From positions 68,018 to 132,017 of the forward strand of contig JAHDDW010000004.1 in the NCBI GenBank assembly GCA_020629155.1: a stretch of 64,000 nt of DNA, in the 5' to 3' direction. Every line of letters begins with the position of its first letter. Positions within the stretch are counted from its first letter, which is position 1. The stretch comes from Acidimicrobiales bacterium. Its GTDB lineage: Bacteria; Actinomycetota; Acidimicrobiia; Acidimicrobiales; SZUA-35. The translations under genes and the position numbers were made by a program. A model generated the notes under the pieces. It was not told where the DNA came from. It was given only the letters and a program-made list of their open reading frames with translations, and ran no database searches. This document shows, in pieces, positions 1 to 7,926 of the stretch.

Positions 1-59
1 GATACTGTAGCAGAAAGAGCGTAAGTCACCTGACAGCAAGGGTATGGCTACTCTTCTAA

Positions 60-1214
60 TTAACGAAATGTGCCACTCAAGATAGCTGGTAGATGCAGGA
101 GGGCTTCTTTGATTGGTAAGATTGTGATGCCGTCTTGACGTTGCCTTTGTTTGCCTCCATAGATCATATATCTTTCAGCCATTGAGTAGTCTTGGTGAAA
201 TGCTCGCAATCCTTTTGTGTGTGATTTTCTGATTGATGTCGTTCGTTTAACCTCGAAAGCAAGCAGACGATCTTTGCCGTAGAGAACAAAATCGACTTCT
301 AAACCGCCTTTGGTTCTCCAATAATTTATTTCGTAGCGCGTTTGTAGATAGTTGTTTGTCGCAACGAGTTCTTGAAGGAAAAGGCTTTCGTATAGGATAC
401 TTTCCTCGTTTTCTCGTTTATCCAAGAAACCTTTTGGTTTAATGATCGAATAAACGCCTATATCGAAAAAATAGAATTTGTTTTGCGAGACAAGAAGGCG
501 TTTCGCTTTTTTCTTAAAAACTGGGAGACGATAGGCTAGAAGTAAGTCATAAAGTATTGAGAAGTATGACTCAGCGGCTTTCCGGTGTATGCCGCATTCT
601 CGCGCGATTGATGAGACATTGATTTGTTCGCCTTGTGAGAAGCTGGCAACTTCAAGAAATCGAGAGAAATTGTCTAGATTGCGAGTCAGCCCTTCTTGAA
701 GAATTTCTTCCTCTAAATAAACCTGCACGTAGCTTTCTAGATATTCTTTGGGGTTTATGTCTTTAGAAGGATCATGAACTGAAGGAAGTAAACCCCATTG
801 CAGAATTTTTTCTAAAGAAACCGACGAGCCTAACTCGGCAATAGTAAGAGGATGTAAATTATATGTTAACGCTCGGCCAGCTAAAAGGTTCGCTTGAGAT
901 TTACGCAACTTGCGTGCGTTCGAGCCTGTAAGAATGAATTTTATACCTTTGTTTTCTATTAGCCGATGAACTTCATTAAGCAGCATAGGTGAACGTTGCA
1001 CTTCGTCGATTATGACGGTTCTAGAGTTGTCGAAAATAAGATCTTCTAGACGTTCTGGTTGGGCGAGGAGTGATCTAAATGTCTGAGATTCAAGTAAGTC
1101 GATATAGATAGCATCTGGGAAACGTTTTTTTATTAACGAGGATTTACCCGTTCCACGAGGCCCGAATAGGAAAAAACTAGATGCGGAGGAAGTAGACAGA
1201 AATCTCTCGTACAT
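60..1214 (-). CDS. AAA ATPase with C-terminal DUF4143 domain
   Basis: A 384-residue protein of the AAA_14/DUF4143 class. The Walker A loop GPRGTGKSS is near residue 18 and the Walker B strand VIIDEVQ near residue 67; a sensor-like stretch LTGSNARKL follows. The C-terminal half is DUF4143, with a PD-(D/E)XK-like strand pair (EVDFVL, then FEVKRT) near residues 305-325. The family is common in mobile and accessory DNA and has no agreed function; nucleic-acid binding or a role in addiction or defence is often suspected. The ATG at 1214 follows a 200-bp region with two matched inverted repeats (separate entry). A second, diverged member lies at 57691-59079. Identity is firm; the biological role is unknown. 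Confidence 0.9.
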   Translation of the reverse strand: MYERFLSTSSASSFFLFGPRGTGKSSLIKKRFPDAIYIDLLESQTFRSLLAQPERLEDLIFDNSRTVIIDEVQRSPMLLNEVHRLIENKGIKFILTGSNARKLRKSQANLLAGRALTYNLHPLTIAELGSSVSLEKILQWGLLPSVHDPSKDINPKEYLESYVQVYLEEEILQEGLTRNLDNFSRFLEVASFSQGEQINVSSIARECGIHRKAAESYFSILYDLLLAYRLPVFKKKAKRLLVSQNKFYFFDIGVYSIIKPKGFLDKRENEESILYESLFLQELVATNNYLQTRYEINYWRTKGGLEVDFVLYGKDRLLAFEVKRTTSIRKSHTKGLRAFHQDYSMAERYMIYGGKQRQRQDGITILPIKEALLHLPAILSGTFR

Positions 1215-1249
1215 GTTATTAAAGATACTTAACTGTCATTAAAATAGCA

Positions 1250-1304
1250 AATTTGGAGTCCAAAACTCCAAATTCCCATCGTTATTGGAGTTTGTTGCTC
1301 CAAT
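1250..1304. promoter_or_regulatory. Two matched inverted repeats upstream of DUF4143 ATPase
   Basis: Two inverted repeats share the same half-sites and spacer length: TTGGAG-N7-CTCCAA at 1253-1271 and again at 1285-1303. The first extends to 9 bp per arm (1250-1258 and 1266-1274). The two units are 32 bp apart, about three helical turns, so two dimers could bind one face of the DNA. They lie 36-90 bp upstream of the ATPase start on the minus strand. An autoregulatory operator is inferred. Confidence 0.6.
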
Positions 1305-1428
1305 TGTGATGGGGATTCTGCATGTGTGTAGAGTTGAATGTAGGAACCAAATGGGTATGTTCGCAAGTGAGCGTAGGCTAGTTGCTGAAGTTTTATGCGG
1401 TTGAACAGTTGAACAGGATTTTGGCTGA

Positions 1429-1914
1429 TCATTGCCAAGGTCGTTGTTGAACTAAGAAGCCTTCAGGAAAAGATGGAAGAGAAGCATCTCTGTCAACATA
1501 GTCGGCAACCGTGTCAAAACGGCAGCTGTGTTCTTGCTCACGCCCAAGGGTGATCAGCGAATATCTGCTGGCCACACCTGTAGCCTTACACACTGTTTTC
1601 TGCTTGAAAACGTGTGGCTCTATAGCATGGCCGCCAGCGTCGGTGTTTGAAAAAATCCTATGGTGAACAAATACGTCAGTCATCAAAACGGTTTCTATCC
1701 GCCAAAGAAAAACAATATGGTACTCACCAACACGCACAAAAGAGTGCTCTGTATAGAGTTCTTCTAGCCATTTCACAGCATCATCTTGTGAATGTAGAAG
1801 TTCTGTGGCGTCATTGCTTTGTCTTGTGCAAATAAGGTAGGCAATCGTGGGGATATCGCCGACTGTCACAGTAAATGGCATGTATTGCTTGTTGTGTATT
1901 GCTGGTTTTGTCAT
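1429..1914 (-). CDS. Hypothetical protein
   Basis: A 161-residue protein that I do not recognise. The ATG at 1914 is chosen because AAGAGAA lies just upstream on the minus strand and it begins 7 bp after the stop of the upstream Ldh_2-family gene; an in-frame start at 1956 would overlap that gene. There are no membrane segments or obvious motifs. It contains paired His (VHH) and several Cys, too few and too scattered to call a metal site. It probably forms a two-gene operon with the dehydrogenase-like gene. No function is assigned. Confidence 0.55.
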   Translation of the reverse strand: MTKPAIHNKQYMPFTVTVGDIPTIAYLICTRQSNDATELLHSQDDAVKWLEELYTEHSFVRVGEYHIVFLWRIETVLMTDVFVHHRIFSNTDAGGHAIEPHVFKQKTVCKATGVASRYSLITLGREQEHSCRFDTVADYVDRDASLPSFPEGFLVQQRPWQ

Positions 1915-1921
1915 AATTCTC

Positions 1922-2893
1922 TTACATAAACCCGACATGTTTGAGTAAACGTTCATCGATGTCTACCCGTTTGATTTCAAGGGCTTCTTTTCGTTTTCGC
2001 AGTGAATCTTCTCCAGGCAAGCGTACTTGTGTTCCATACGCCGCTTTCGACTCTTTGATTATTTTGACAGCATCAGACACCGATTGCTTAAAGACTTGTG
2101 TGCCGCAAAGAATATCAGGGTCTATTGTCATGATGAAAGTGCCCCAATCTTCCTCGATTTCGAGGCTCATAAAAGCGGCACCTACAAGAGGACCAGCAAG
2201 AAGTTCCACAGTCATAGCCATCATTGAATTTGTTTGACTTCGATCGCGTAGAAGGAGAGCACCTTCCATTGCTTTTTGAGGAATACATGTATAGTTGCCC
2301 AAATCATCGAGCGCAGTTAACTCAGGTAAGCGAACGCCTTGGATGTTTTTGACAATAAGGTCATACCAGGTCATTGAGCTTGTTGAAGGGTCAAACAAAA
2401 ATGGGTCCTCGTTTGAAGGGAAGCTAAACCCGAAAGGATTAGTACCAAACAATGGCTCTATCGAGTTGAAACCTGTTTGCACCGCTGGAGAACGACTGCA
2501 CATAAAACCTATAAGGTCAGCCGCAGCGATTTTTTCTAAATAATATGTTTGGCAAAGTGTTGAAGTTCTGATCCCAGTAACACCTGTGATGCCTACACCA
2601 TGATGTTTCGCAAGCTCTATCGCTTTGTTTACGCCCAAAAGAGTAGTGTAAGGTGCTGCATGACCGTGTCCATGGATCGATGCGGCGCATTTGTTGACAG
2701 TCGTGTTGATTTCACCAGAAGGAGCCACATCTTGTATTGGTTCGGTACCAGCAAGTTTGATGATCCCCATATCTGAGTTGCCTGTAGTCTCAGCCCAAAG
2801 CAACGCGTCAACAACAATATCAATTTCTTCGTCTGGTAAATGAGCGATCGTTTCTCTGGTTTTGCTTTCAAGCCAGTCTAATTTAACAAACAT
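1922..2893 (-). CDS. Ldh_2 (malate/ureidoglycolate dehydrogenase) family protein, catalytic motifs altered
   Basis: A 323-residue member of the Ldh_2 family of NAD(P)-dependent 2-hydroxyacid oxidoreductases, which includes malate, ureidoglycolate and sulfolactate dehydrogenases. The diagnostic block is FGTNPFGFSFPS near residue 150, preceded by ADLIGFMCSRSPAVQ. Two motifs that carry conserved histidines in the family look replaced: the N-terminal SHG region reads SDMG (about residues 40-43), and the SNHFG region reads STLCQ (about residues 110-114). The length is slightly below the usual 330-350. The fold assignment is good, but activity as a standard dehydrogenase is doubtful. It is transcribed ahead of the hypothetical gene at 1429-1914. 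Confidence 0.75.
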   Translation of the reverse strand: MFVKLDWLESKTRETIAHLPDEEIDIVVDALLWAETTGNSDMGIIKLAGTEPIQDVAPSGEINTTVNKCAASIHGHGHAAPYTTLLGVNKAIELAKHHGVGITGVTGIRTSTLCQTYYLEKIAAADLIGFMCSRSPAVQTGFNSIEPLFGTNPFGFSFPSNEDPFLFDPSTSSMTWYDLIVKNIQGVRLPELTALDDLGNYTCIPQKAMEGALLLRDRSQTNSMMAMTVELLAGPLVGAAFMSLEIEEDWGTFIMTIDPDILCGTQVFKQSVSDAVKIIKESKAAYGTQVRLPGEDSLRKRKEALEIKRVDIDERLLKHVGFM

Positions 2894-2952
2894 GTGTTTT
2901 TGGAGTACCAGAGGTGTTTGAGATTAGCTATAAGGCGATGACTGGATGCTAT

Positions 2953-4074
2953 CTAGAATTCGAGTTGATAGTTGGTTGCTGGGCCTCGTCCATAGCGTTG
3001 GATAAAATTCACTTTTGTAAGTGTGACGAGTGCATCGTTGACCGTTGTTCTCGGCATCTGTAAAATTTCAATAATATCTTTGGTCTGTAACCGTTTTTCT
3101 GGTCGTTCTTTGAAACAGGCTAGGATTTTTCTTTCGGCTTCGGTTAGGCGCTGAAGGTTATGATGTTTTTTGCGATAATAGTCAAAGTCGTCTATCGACT
3201 TTTTTATGACCTCGATAAAAAACTGTAGGAGATTTTCGTAACGGTAGCCGCTTGGGTCTGTCAGATAGTTGCCCTCTGAACAGTTGCGAAGCGAAAGATA
3301 GTATTTCGTTCTTTCTATCTCAATGTTTCTGTCAATTGCTAGGTAAGGAGTAGCCAAGGAAAGGTCTGTGTTGGAGCTGTGAAGTAAAGCTAAATGGAAA
3401 AGGCCTCTTCCTAGCCTGCCATTGCCATCTTCAAAAGGGTGAATAGCGAGGAACCTGAAAACAAACTCAGTCGCAAAAGCGACACTCCAGAACTCTTCTT
3501 TACTATTTGCGTTGTACCAAACTATTAGGTCGTGCATGGCTGTTTCGGCTTCTAAACCTGGTTGTGATGTCGTTAGAACTGGAATTGGCTTTTCGTCCTC
3601 AAATCGTACGACAGAGTTTGACTTCTCTTTGTATCTTCCACGGTATGGCTCTGCAGTAGGGTAATACTTTAAAAGTTCGCTGTGTAGACCTCGTAACGTT
3701 GTTTCGGTTAAAGGGAAGAGGTCGCTATATTGTTCGAGAATGAGAGTGAGCATTTCTCGACATCCCACAACTTCTTCGATGCTCCTTTCACGGTCTTGAC
3801 TTAGCTTGTTTTTGATGTTTTTCTTATTTTCGATGTATACATCTTCTTGCGAATCAGTTGTTAAAACGGTGTCTAGCCAGTCGATTTCTGCATTGGTTAA
3901 GACAGCGTTCTCGATTCTAGTCGAGGCACCAATATTGCTGATAGCAACATGTCTTTGTATGTAGTCACGTTCGCTTTTTTCTAGCATGGGAATTTTGCTA
4001 GCTAAAACAGCGATCGAAGCAGATAAATCGCTTAGCTTCTTAAGTGAGTCTTTTGATGGTTCAAACGATAGCAC
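2953..4074 (-). CDS. Fic family protein with N-terminal inhibitory motif and C-terminal winged helix
   Basis: A 373-residue Fic protein. Fic domains usually transfer AMP from ATP to hydroxyl side chains of target proteins. The catalytic motif HPFEDGNGRLGR is complete, near residue 215. An N-terminal inhibitory motif of the form (S/T)xxxE(G/N), here STRIEN, is near residue 53, which makes this a class II, self-inhibited Fic protein. The C-terminal 70 residues (LTEAERKILACFKERPEKR, then TKDIIEILQMPRTTVNDAL) form a winged helix-turn-helix that may bind DNA. The start is GTG at 4074. Two inverted repeats overlap or precede the start (separate entry), consistent with autoregulation, which is inferred. 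Confidence 0.92.
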   Translation of the reverse strand: MLSFEPSKDSLKKLSDLSASIAVLASKIPMLEKSERDYIQRHVAISNIGASTRIENAVLTNAEIDWLDTVLTTDSQEDVYIENKKNIKNKLSQDRERSIEEVVGCREMLTLILEQYSDLFPLTETTLRGLHSELLKYYPTAEPYRGRYKEKSNSVVRFEDEKPIPVLTTSQPGLEAETAMHDLIVWYNANSKEEFWSVAFATEFVFRFLAIHPFEDGNGRLGRGLFHLALLHSSNTDLSLATPYLAIDRNIEIERTKYYLSLRNCSEGNYLTDPSGYRYENLLQFFIEVIKKSIDDFDYYRKKHHNLQRLTEAERKILACFKERPEKRLQTKDIIEILQMPRTTVNDALVTLTKVNFIQRYGRGPATNYQLEF

Positions 4075-4133
4075 AGCGCTATCATACGCTACCCTCCGAA
4101 AAAAGCCAACTATTCTTCGGAGGGTAGCGTATG
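4067..4133. promoter_or_regulatory. Palindromes at the fic start
   Basis: A perfect 18-bp inverted repeat has arms at 4083-4100 and 4116-4133 with a 15-base centre. It is about 9 bp upstream of the fic GTG. A second inverted repeat, GATAGC-N5-GCTATC, covers 4067-4083 and overlaps the start codon itself. The arms are too long and exact for chance. It could be an operator for the winged-helix part of Fic, or an RNA hairpin in the fic leader. It also lies about 50 bp upstream of the divergent dehydrogenase gene. Confidence 0.65.
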
Positions 4134-4183
4134 GTTGTGTTTCTCACCCGACTTGAGCAGTAGGAGAGGGTAGACTCATTCGA

Positions 4184-4957
4184 GTGTCTGTGGAAGAGAA
4201 AAAGAATACCGAAATAGCAATTATTGATGATGTTCTATTGTCGAAAGAACAACAGGATATTCTTGCAAGTGTCGGAACTGTTCGATCGTACGCTGCTGTA
4301 GCTAACGTTCCCAGGTATGCAAGCATCGCCGTTGCAGAGCATGCATTTGGAATTTTGCTATCTTTGGTTCGTCATGTACCTGCGGGAGTGAATCGTGTGA
4401 AGGGTGGGAATTTCTCTTGGCATGGGCTTCAAGGAGTTGAGCTGTATGGAAAAACAATTGGAGTCATTGGAGTAGGGGCGATTGGGCAGAAAGTCACTGG
4501 TATTGCTCGTGGTTTCGGAATGCAGGTTGTCGGCACAGCTGCGAATATTTCACCACAGCGAGAGCAAAAATTAGGCATTCAACTAGTAGCTCTCGAAGAA
4601 CTTCTAGAGATAAGTGATGTAGTGCTGCTTGCGTGCCCATTAACGACATCTACCAGAGGGATGATAAACAGCGAGGTGTTCAAACGTATGAAATCTTCTG
4701 CATACATTGTCAATGTGGCGCGTCACGAGATTGTTGTTCAAGCCGATCTTTCAGATGCTCTAAAGAGTGGCCAAATAGCTGGAGCTGCACTTGATGAAAT
4801 AGAATTCCCAGATCAAAAGCTGCTTTCGCTAGAAAACGTTGTAGTGACACCTCACTTGGGTTTCTATACCTCCGAAGCCTTAATTCGTAAAGGCGATATT
4901 TGTGTCCAGAACGTTAAGAGTTTCTTGAATGGTCGACCTGAGAACCTTGTTAACTAA
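4184..4957 (+). CDS. D-2-hydroxyacid dehydrogenase with shortened N-terminal domain
   Basis: A 257-residue relative of NAD-dependent D-2-hydroxyacid dehydrogenases, which are normally about 310-330 residues. The Rossmann motif GVGAIGQKV is intact, as are the active-site Arg (NVARHEI, where the family usually has NTARG) and the C-terminal His (TPHLGF). The N-terminal part runs directly from a first strand (EIAIIDDVLLSKEQQ) and GTVRSY to AAVANVPRYASIAVAEHAFG, so roughly 60 residues of the substrate domain are missing. The start is GTG at 4184 with AGGAGAGGG about 13 bases upstream; an in-frame stop at 4154 rules out a longer form. It is either a decaying gene or a remodelled enzyme. Confidence 0.75.
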   Translation: MSVEEKKNTEIAIIDDVLLSKEQQDILASVGTVRSYAAVANVPRYASIAVAEHAFGILLSLVRHVPAGVNRVKGGNFSWHGLQGVELYGKTIGVIGVGAIGQKVTGIARGFGMQVVGTAANISPQREQKLGIQLVALEELLEISDVVLLACPLTTSTRGMINSEVFKRMKSSAYIVNVARHEIVVQADLSDALKSGQIAGAALDEIEFPDQKLLSLENVVVTPHLGFYTSEALIRKGDICVQNVKSFLNGRPENLVN

Positions 4958-4984
4958 GCGTTCCACATAGAAATAAAACTCTAG

Positions 4985-5013
4985 AGACCAGACAATTTCG
5001 CTTGGTCTTTTCT
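4985..5013. terminator. Intrinsic terminator between convergent genes
   Basis: The hairpin AGACCA (4985-4990) pairs with TGGTCT (5003-5008) and is followed by TTTCT. It lies between the stop of the hydroxyacid dehydrogenase gene and the convergent stop of hisB, so it may end the plus-strand transcript. Confidence 0.55.
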
Positions 5014-5608
5014 ACAAACTACCTTTAGAGCTAGGAATTTGACCTGCGATTGTTGGATCGAGCTCGACTGCTTCTTTTAGCGCTCGCGCGAATGATTTAA
5101 ACATTGTTTCGATGCGATGATGTTCGTTCCTACCTGGGTTTAATAATTGCAAGTGCAGGCTTATCATCGCATTTGAAGCAAGCGATTCGAAGAAATGTGG
5201 CACCATTTCTGTACTGAAATCGTTTACTTTTTCTCGCACAGGTGCATAATCAGTCTCAAAAGCGTAGCGCCCTGAAAGGTCAAGAGCGCAGAGGCATAAT
5301 GTTTCGTCTAGTGGTAGAATGCGCTGCCCGTAGCGTTTGATGCCAGCTTTGTCGCCTAACGCTTCTTTCAAAGCCAAGCCAAAGCTAATCGCCACATCTT
5401 CAATCAGATGGTGGTCATCATAATGCGTATCGCCTTTAGCCTCGATCGTGATATCAAAGTTGCCATGTTTTGCTAGAAGTTCCAACATGTGGGTAAGGAA
5501 TCCGTTTTGTACAGTGCCTTCAAAGCTGCCCGTACCGTCTAAGCAGAATGTAAGGTCTATCTGCGTTTCCTTGGTATGTCGACTGATTGAAGCGCTACGT
5601 TTTGTCAT
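5012..5608 (-). CDS. hisB: Imidazoleglycerol-phosphate dehydratase
   Basis: HisB catalyses the sixth step of histidine synthesis, dehydrating imidazole glycerol phosphate to imidazole acetol phosphate. At 198 residues it is the standard monofunctional form. Both His-rich manganese-binding motifs are present: HYDDHHLIEDV near residue 60 and EHHRIETMFK near residue 160; the early GTGSFEG and LTHMLELLAKHG blocks are also typical. The reading frame is open further upstream, but the ATG at 5608 is preferred: it has AAAGAACGG upstream and starts 10 bp after the hisN stop. hisN and hisB form a minus-strand pair divergent from hisC-hisD. Confidence 0.95.
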   Translation of the reverse strand: MTKRSASISRHTKETQIDLTFCLDGTGSFEGTVQNGFLTHMLELLAKHGNFDITIEAKGDTHYDDHHLIEDVAISFGLALKEALGDKAGIKRYGQRILPLDETLCLCALDLSGRYAFETDYAPVREKVNDFSTEMVPHFFESLASNAMISLHLQLLNPGRNEHHRIETMFKSFARALKEAVELDPTIAGQIPSSKGSL

Positions 5609-5618
5609 TGACCGTTCT

Positions 5619-6632
5619 TTAACTAGAGAATTTAGGGGCATAATCAATGCGACCCTCAGTGGTTTGAATACTAGCAGACAGAGGTTTATGTTCGTCTGAA
5701 TTCGCAGCAGCAATATAGTTGATAACTTCTTTATGTACTGTTGGCACAGCCGCAACGACACGGAATTCTTTCTCAGCGTTAGATACAGGAAAGTTAAGAG
5801 TCTGCCCATTTTCGTCTGATATGCGTATATCAGCGCCTTCTAGGATCGGAACTAATGCGGCTGCATCGTGAAACATTAAATCCCCTTCCCAAGTGATATC
5901 AACGCCGTCTTCTTCTAACAGATGCATAAACCCAATACAGTTTCGATTTGTTATAGTCGTTGGAGCAATTGTCCCGACTGCGATTGCTTCACCAGTAATA
6001 GCTGACTGTACTGCTGCGAATGCACGTTGTTGTGCCTGGGTTCTAAACATCACAGGGGTGCCAGCTTGATCAAAAGGTACCGTTGAGGCAAGACGTGCTC
6101 CTTCTAGAGTAGCCACTTCTTGCGGAGCAATAACTGTTTCCTCATTGCGGGTCGTTGGGTGTCCTTTAGCGCCTGCCCAGGTTATGTCGTTATCTAAATC
6201 GTGAACGATACCAACAACTGGGGTGTCGTTATGGACTAAAGCAATCGTTATTCCAAAGCATGGTTTTTGATTGTTTGTAGAAGCTATTTTTTGAGCGATG
6301 TTGTTTACTTTTTCCAGCATTGCGGAGGTTCCATCGATAGGGTCGAACACCCAGGCGAATTCGAGATCATCGCTGAGTGTAACGCCTGTTTCTTCGCCGA
6401 TAATGGTGTGAGTTGGAAATTGTTTTTCTACGAGCTCACGCATTGCTTGTTCAGCTTTTTTTTCGCCTTCAGTGACTACTTCTCGATCAGCCTTCCACAT
6501 CACAGCATCATCTAACTTCTGACTTCTGGCGGCTTCAGTTAAGTCTTCCAAGTTCTTTTCTAAAATTGGGAGTGAAACACCAAGTAGCTGATGTGCGAAG
6601 TTCAGGTACTTTGTGTAGATGATTTCTGCCAT
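5619..6632 (-). CDS. hisN: Inositol-monophosphatase family phosphatase, probable histidinol-phosphatase HisN
   Basis: A 337-residue Mg-dependent phosphatase of the inositol monophosphatase fold. Metal-binding motifs are GEETG near residue 78, DPIDGTSAM near residue 96, and WEGDLMFHDAAAL near residue 250. The family includes inositol monophosphatase, 3'-phosphoadenosine 5'-phosphate phosphatase and the actinobacterial histidinol-phosphatase HisN. It is directly upstream of hisB and divergent from hisC-hisD, so HisN is the best reading and would supply the dephosphorylation step between HisC and HisD. The specific substrate rests on context. Confidence 0.8.
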   Translation of the reverse strand: MAEIIYTKYLNFAHQLLGVSLPILEKNLEDLTEAARSQKLDDAVMWKADREVVTEGEKKAEQAMRELVEKQFPTHTIIGEETGVTLSDDLEFAWVFDPIDGTSAMLEKVNNIAQKIASTNNQKPCFGITIALVHNDTPVVGIVHDLDNDITWAGAKGHPTTRNEETVIAPQEVATLEGARLASTVPFDQAGTPVMFRTQAQQRAFAAVQSAITGEAIAVGTIAPTTITNRNCIGFMHLLEEDGVDITWEGDLMFHDAAALVPILEGADIRISDENGQTLNFPVSNAEKEFRVVAAVPTVHKEVINYIAAANSDEHKPLSASIQTTEGRIDYAPKFSS

Positions 6633-6685
6633 AGTAGTAACTTTAGTCTTCTAACAGCTAACATCACTACGCAGCTAAAATTCAC

Positions 6686-6807
6686 GCTATCTCTATTTTT
6701 GTTTCGTATCAAATCGTTTTACCAGAGAACCGCTAAAATCTGCGTGTAAACGCCCCGAGCAGAGCGGAAATACCGAGGGCATCTATACTAAATAGAGATG
6801 CCCTTTA
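6686..6807 (+). repeat. Family 1 dispersed palindromic repeat, copy A
   Basis: A reference copy of a repeat found at several places in the window. It has a T-rich left part (from GCTATCTCTATTTTT), a GC-rich core (ACGCCCCGAGCAGAGCGG) and a right-hand hairpin GGGCATCT (6777-6784) / AGATGCCC (6796-6803). It fills most of the hisN-hisC divergent region and ends about 10 bp before the hisC start, so the hairpin would lie in or beside the hisC leader. Confidence 0.8.
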
Positions 6808-6816
6808 TCGAGAAAA

Positions 6817-7863
6817 GTGAGTAAACAAATGAGCGGTTTTAGGCTTGAGGACGTAGTTAGAAACAACATAAAGGATTTGGCGCCGTATGTGTCCGCTCGC
6901 CATACTTTTATTGGCGAAGCCAAAGCGTTGCTTGATGCTAATGAAAGCCCATATGGCGATGGCATCGTTAATAGATATCCAGATCCTTTAGTAAGCAGTT
7001 TGCGTGAAGAGATTGCGAAGCGTGAAAATGTAAAGCCTGAACAAGTGGTTTGTGGTAACGGTTCAGACGAAATCCTCGATTTGATAGTCAGAATTTTCTG
7101 TGAACCTGGTAAGGACTCTATTCTGATCTGCCCTCCAACTTTTGGCATGTACAAAGTGAGCGCTGCGATTAATGATGTTGAGGTGAAAGCGGTTCCGCTT
7201 ATAAACAATTTCCAGCTAAACATCGAAGGTATTGTTGCTGAAAAAGCTAAGGTTCTTTTCCTTTGTAGCCCAAACAGTCCAACAGGGAACCTTATGGATG
7301 TATCTGACATCGAGCAGATACTGCAAGAATGGCCAGGGGTAGTTGTGATCGATGAAGCATACATAGAGTTCACAGAATCTGAAAGTTGGGTCTCTACGTT
7401 AGCTATGTTTCCGAATCTTATTGTAACCAGAACATTCTCGAAGTTCTGGGGTTTAGCTGGCTGTCGCATAGGATACGGCATCGCAAGTGCAGAGATAGTT
7501 TCCTTCCTTGCAGCAGTTAAACCACCATATAACGTAGACAACCTTGCGTATAATGCTGCATTGGAAGCTCTTTCTCAAGAAGATGAGAAAAAACGGCAAG
7601 CGGCCATTCAACTAGAACAGCGAGATATTCTAAAGAACGTCTTAGTTTCGCTTTCGTTCGTTGAAAAAGTTCATCCATCTGACAGTAACTTCTTGTTTAC
7701 TTCTTTGCGGGAAGATGCCACAACGTTATACGAGCATTGCAAAGCGAATGGCATCATTATCCGTCGGTATGGCAAAGATCCGATGTCGATACGCATTTCA
7801 GCAGGCACACCTGAAGAAACAGAGCATCTTATCGCAGTGCTGCGATCATATACCAGCAAGTAA
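6817..7863 (+). CDS. hisC: Histidinol-phosphate aminotransferase
   Basis: A PLP-dependent class I/II aminotransferase that converts imidazole acetol phosphate to L-histidinol phosphate with glutamate as donor. At 348 residues it has the HisC landmarks: LDANESPYGDG near residue 39, YPDP, GNGSDEILDL near residue 79, CSPNSPTGN near residue 152, and the PLP-lysine block TRTFSKFWGLAGCRIGYG near residue 208. The GTG at 6817 and an ATG four codons later (6829) are both possible. hisD follows after 63 bp. A family 1 repeat ends directly upstream. Confidence 0.95.
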   Translation: MSKQMSGFRLEDVVRNNIKDLAPYVSARHTFIGEAKALLDANESPYGDGIVNRYPDPLVSSLREEIAKRENVKPEQVVCGNGSDEILDLIVRIFCEPGKDSILICPPTFGMYKVSAAINDVEVKAVPLINNFQLNIEGIVAEKAKVLFLCSPNSPTGNLMDVSDIEQILQEWPGVVVIDEAYIEFTESESWVSTLAMFPNLIVTRTFSKFWGLAGCRIGYGIASAEIVSFLAAVKPPYNVDNLAYNAALEALSQEDEKKRQAAIQLEQRDILKNVLVSLSFVEKVHPSDSNFLFTSLREDATTLYEHCKANGIIIRRYGKDPMSIRISAGTPEETEHLIAVLRSYTSK

Positions 7864-7926
7864 CTTGTTGGAAAGCTCAATGACACGGCGTTGACTGTAT
7901 ACGTAACCAAAATAGAGAGAAGAGAA

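Noticed and set aside
3-59. Partial gene at the left edge
   Set aside because: Too short and no coding signal on either strand.
1229-1438. 69-codon minus-strand ORF upstream of the first DUF4143 gene
   Set aside because: It covers the operator region, has no start signal and no protein-like features.
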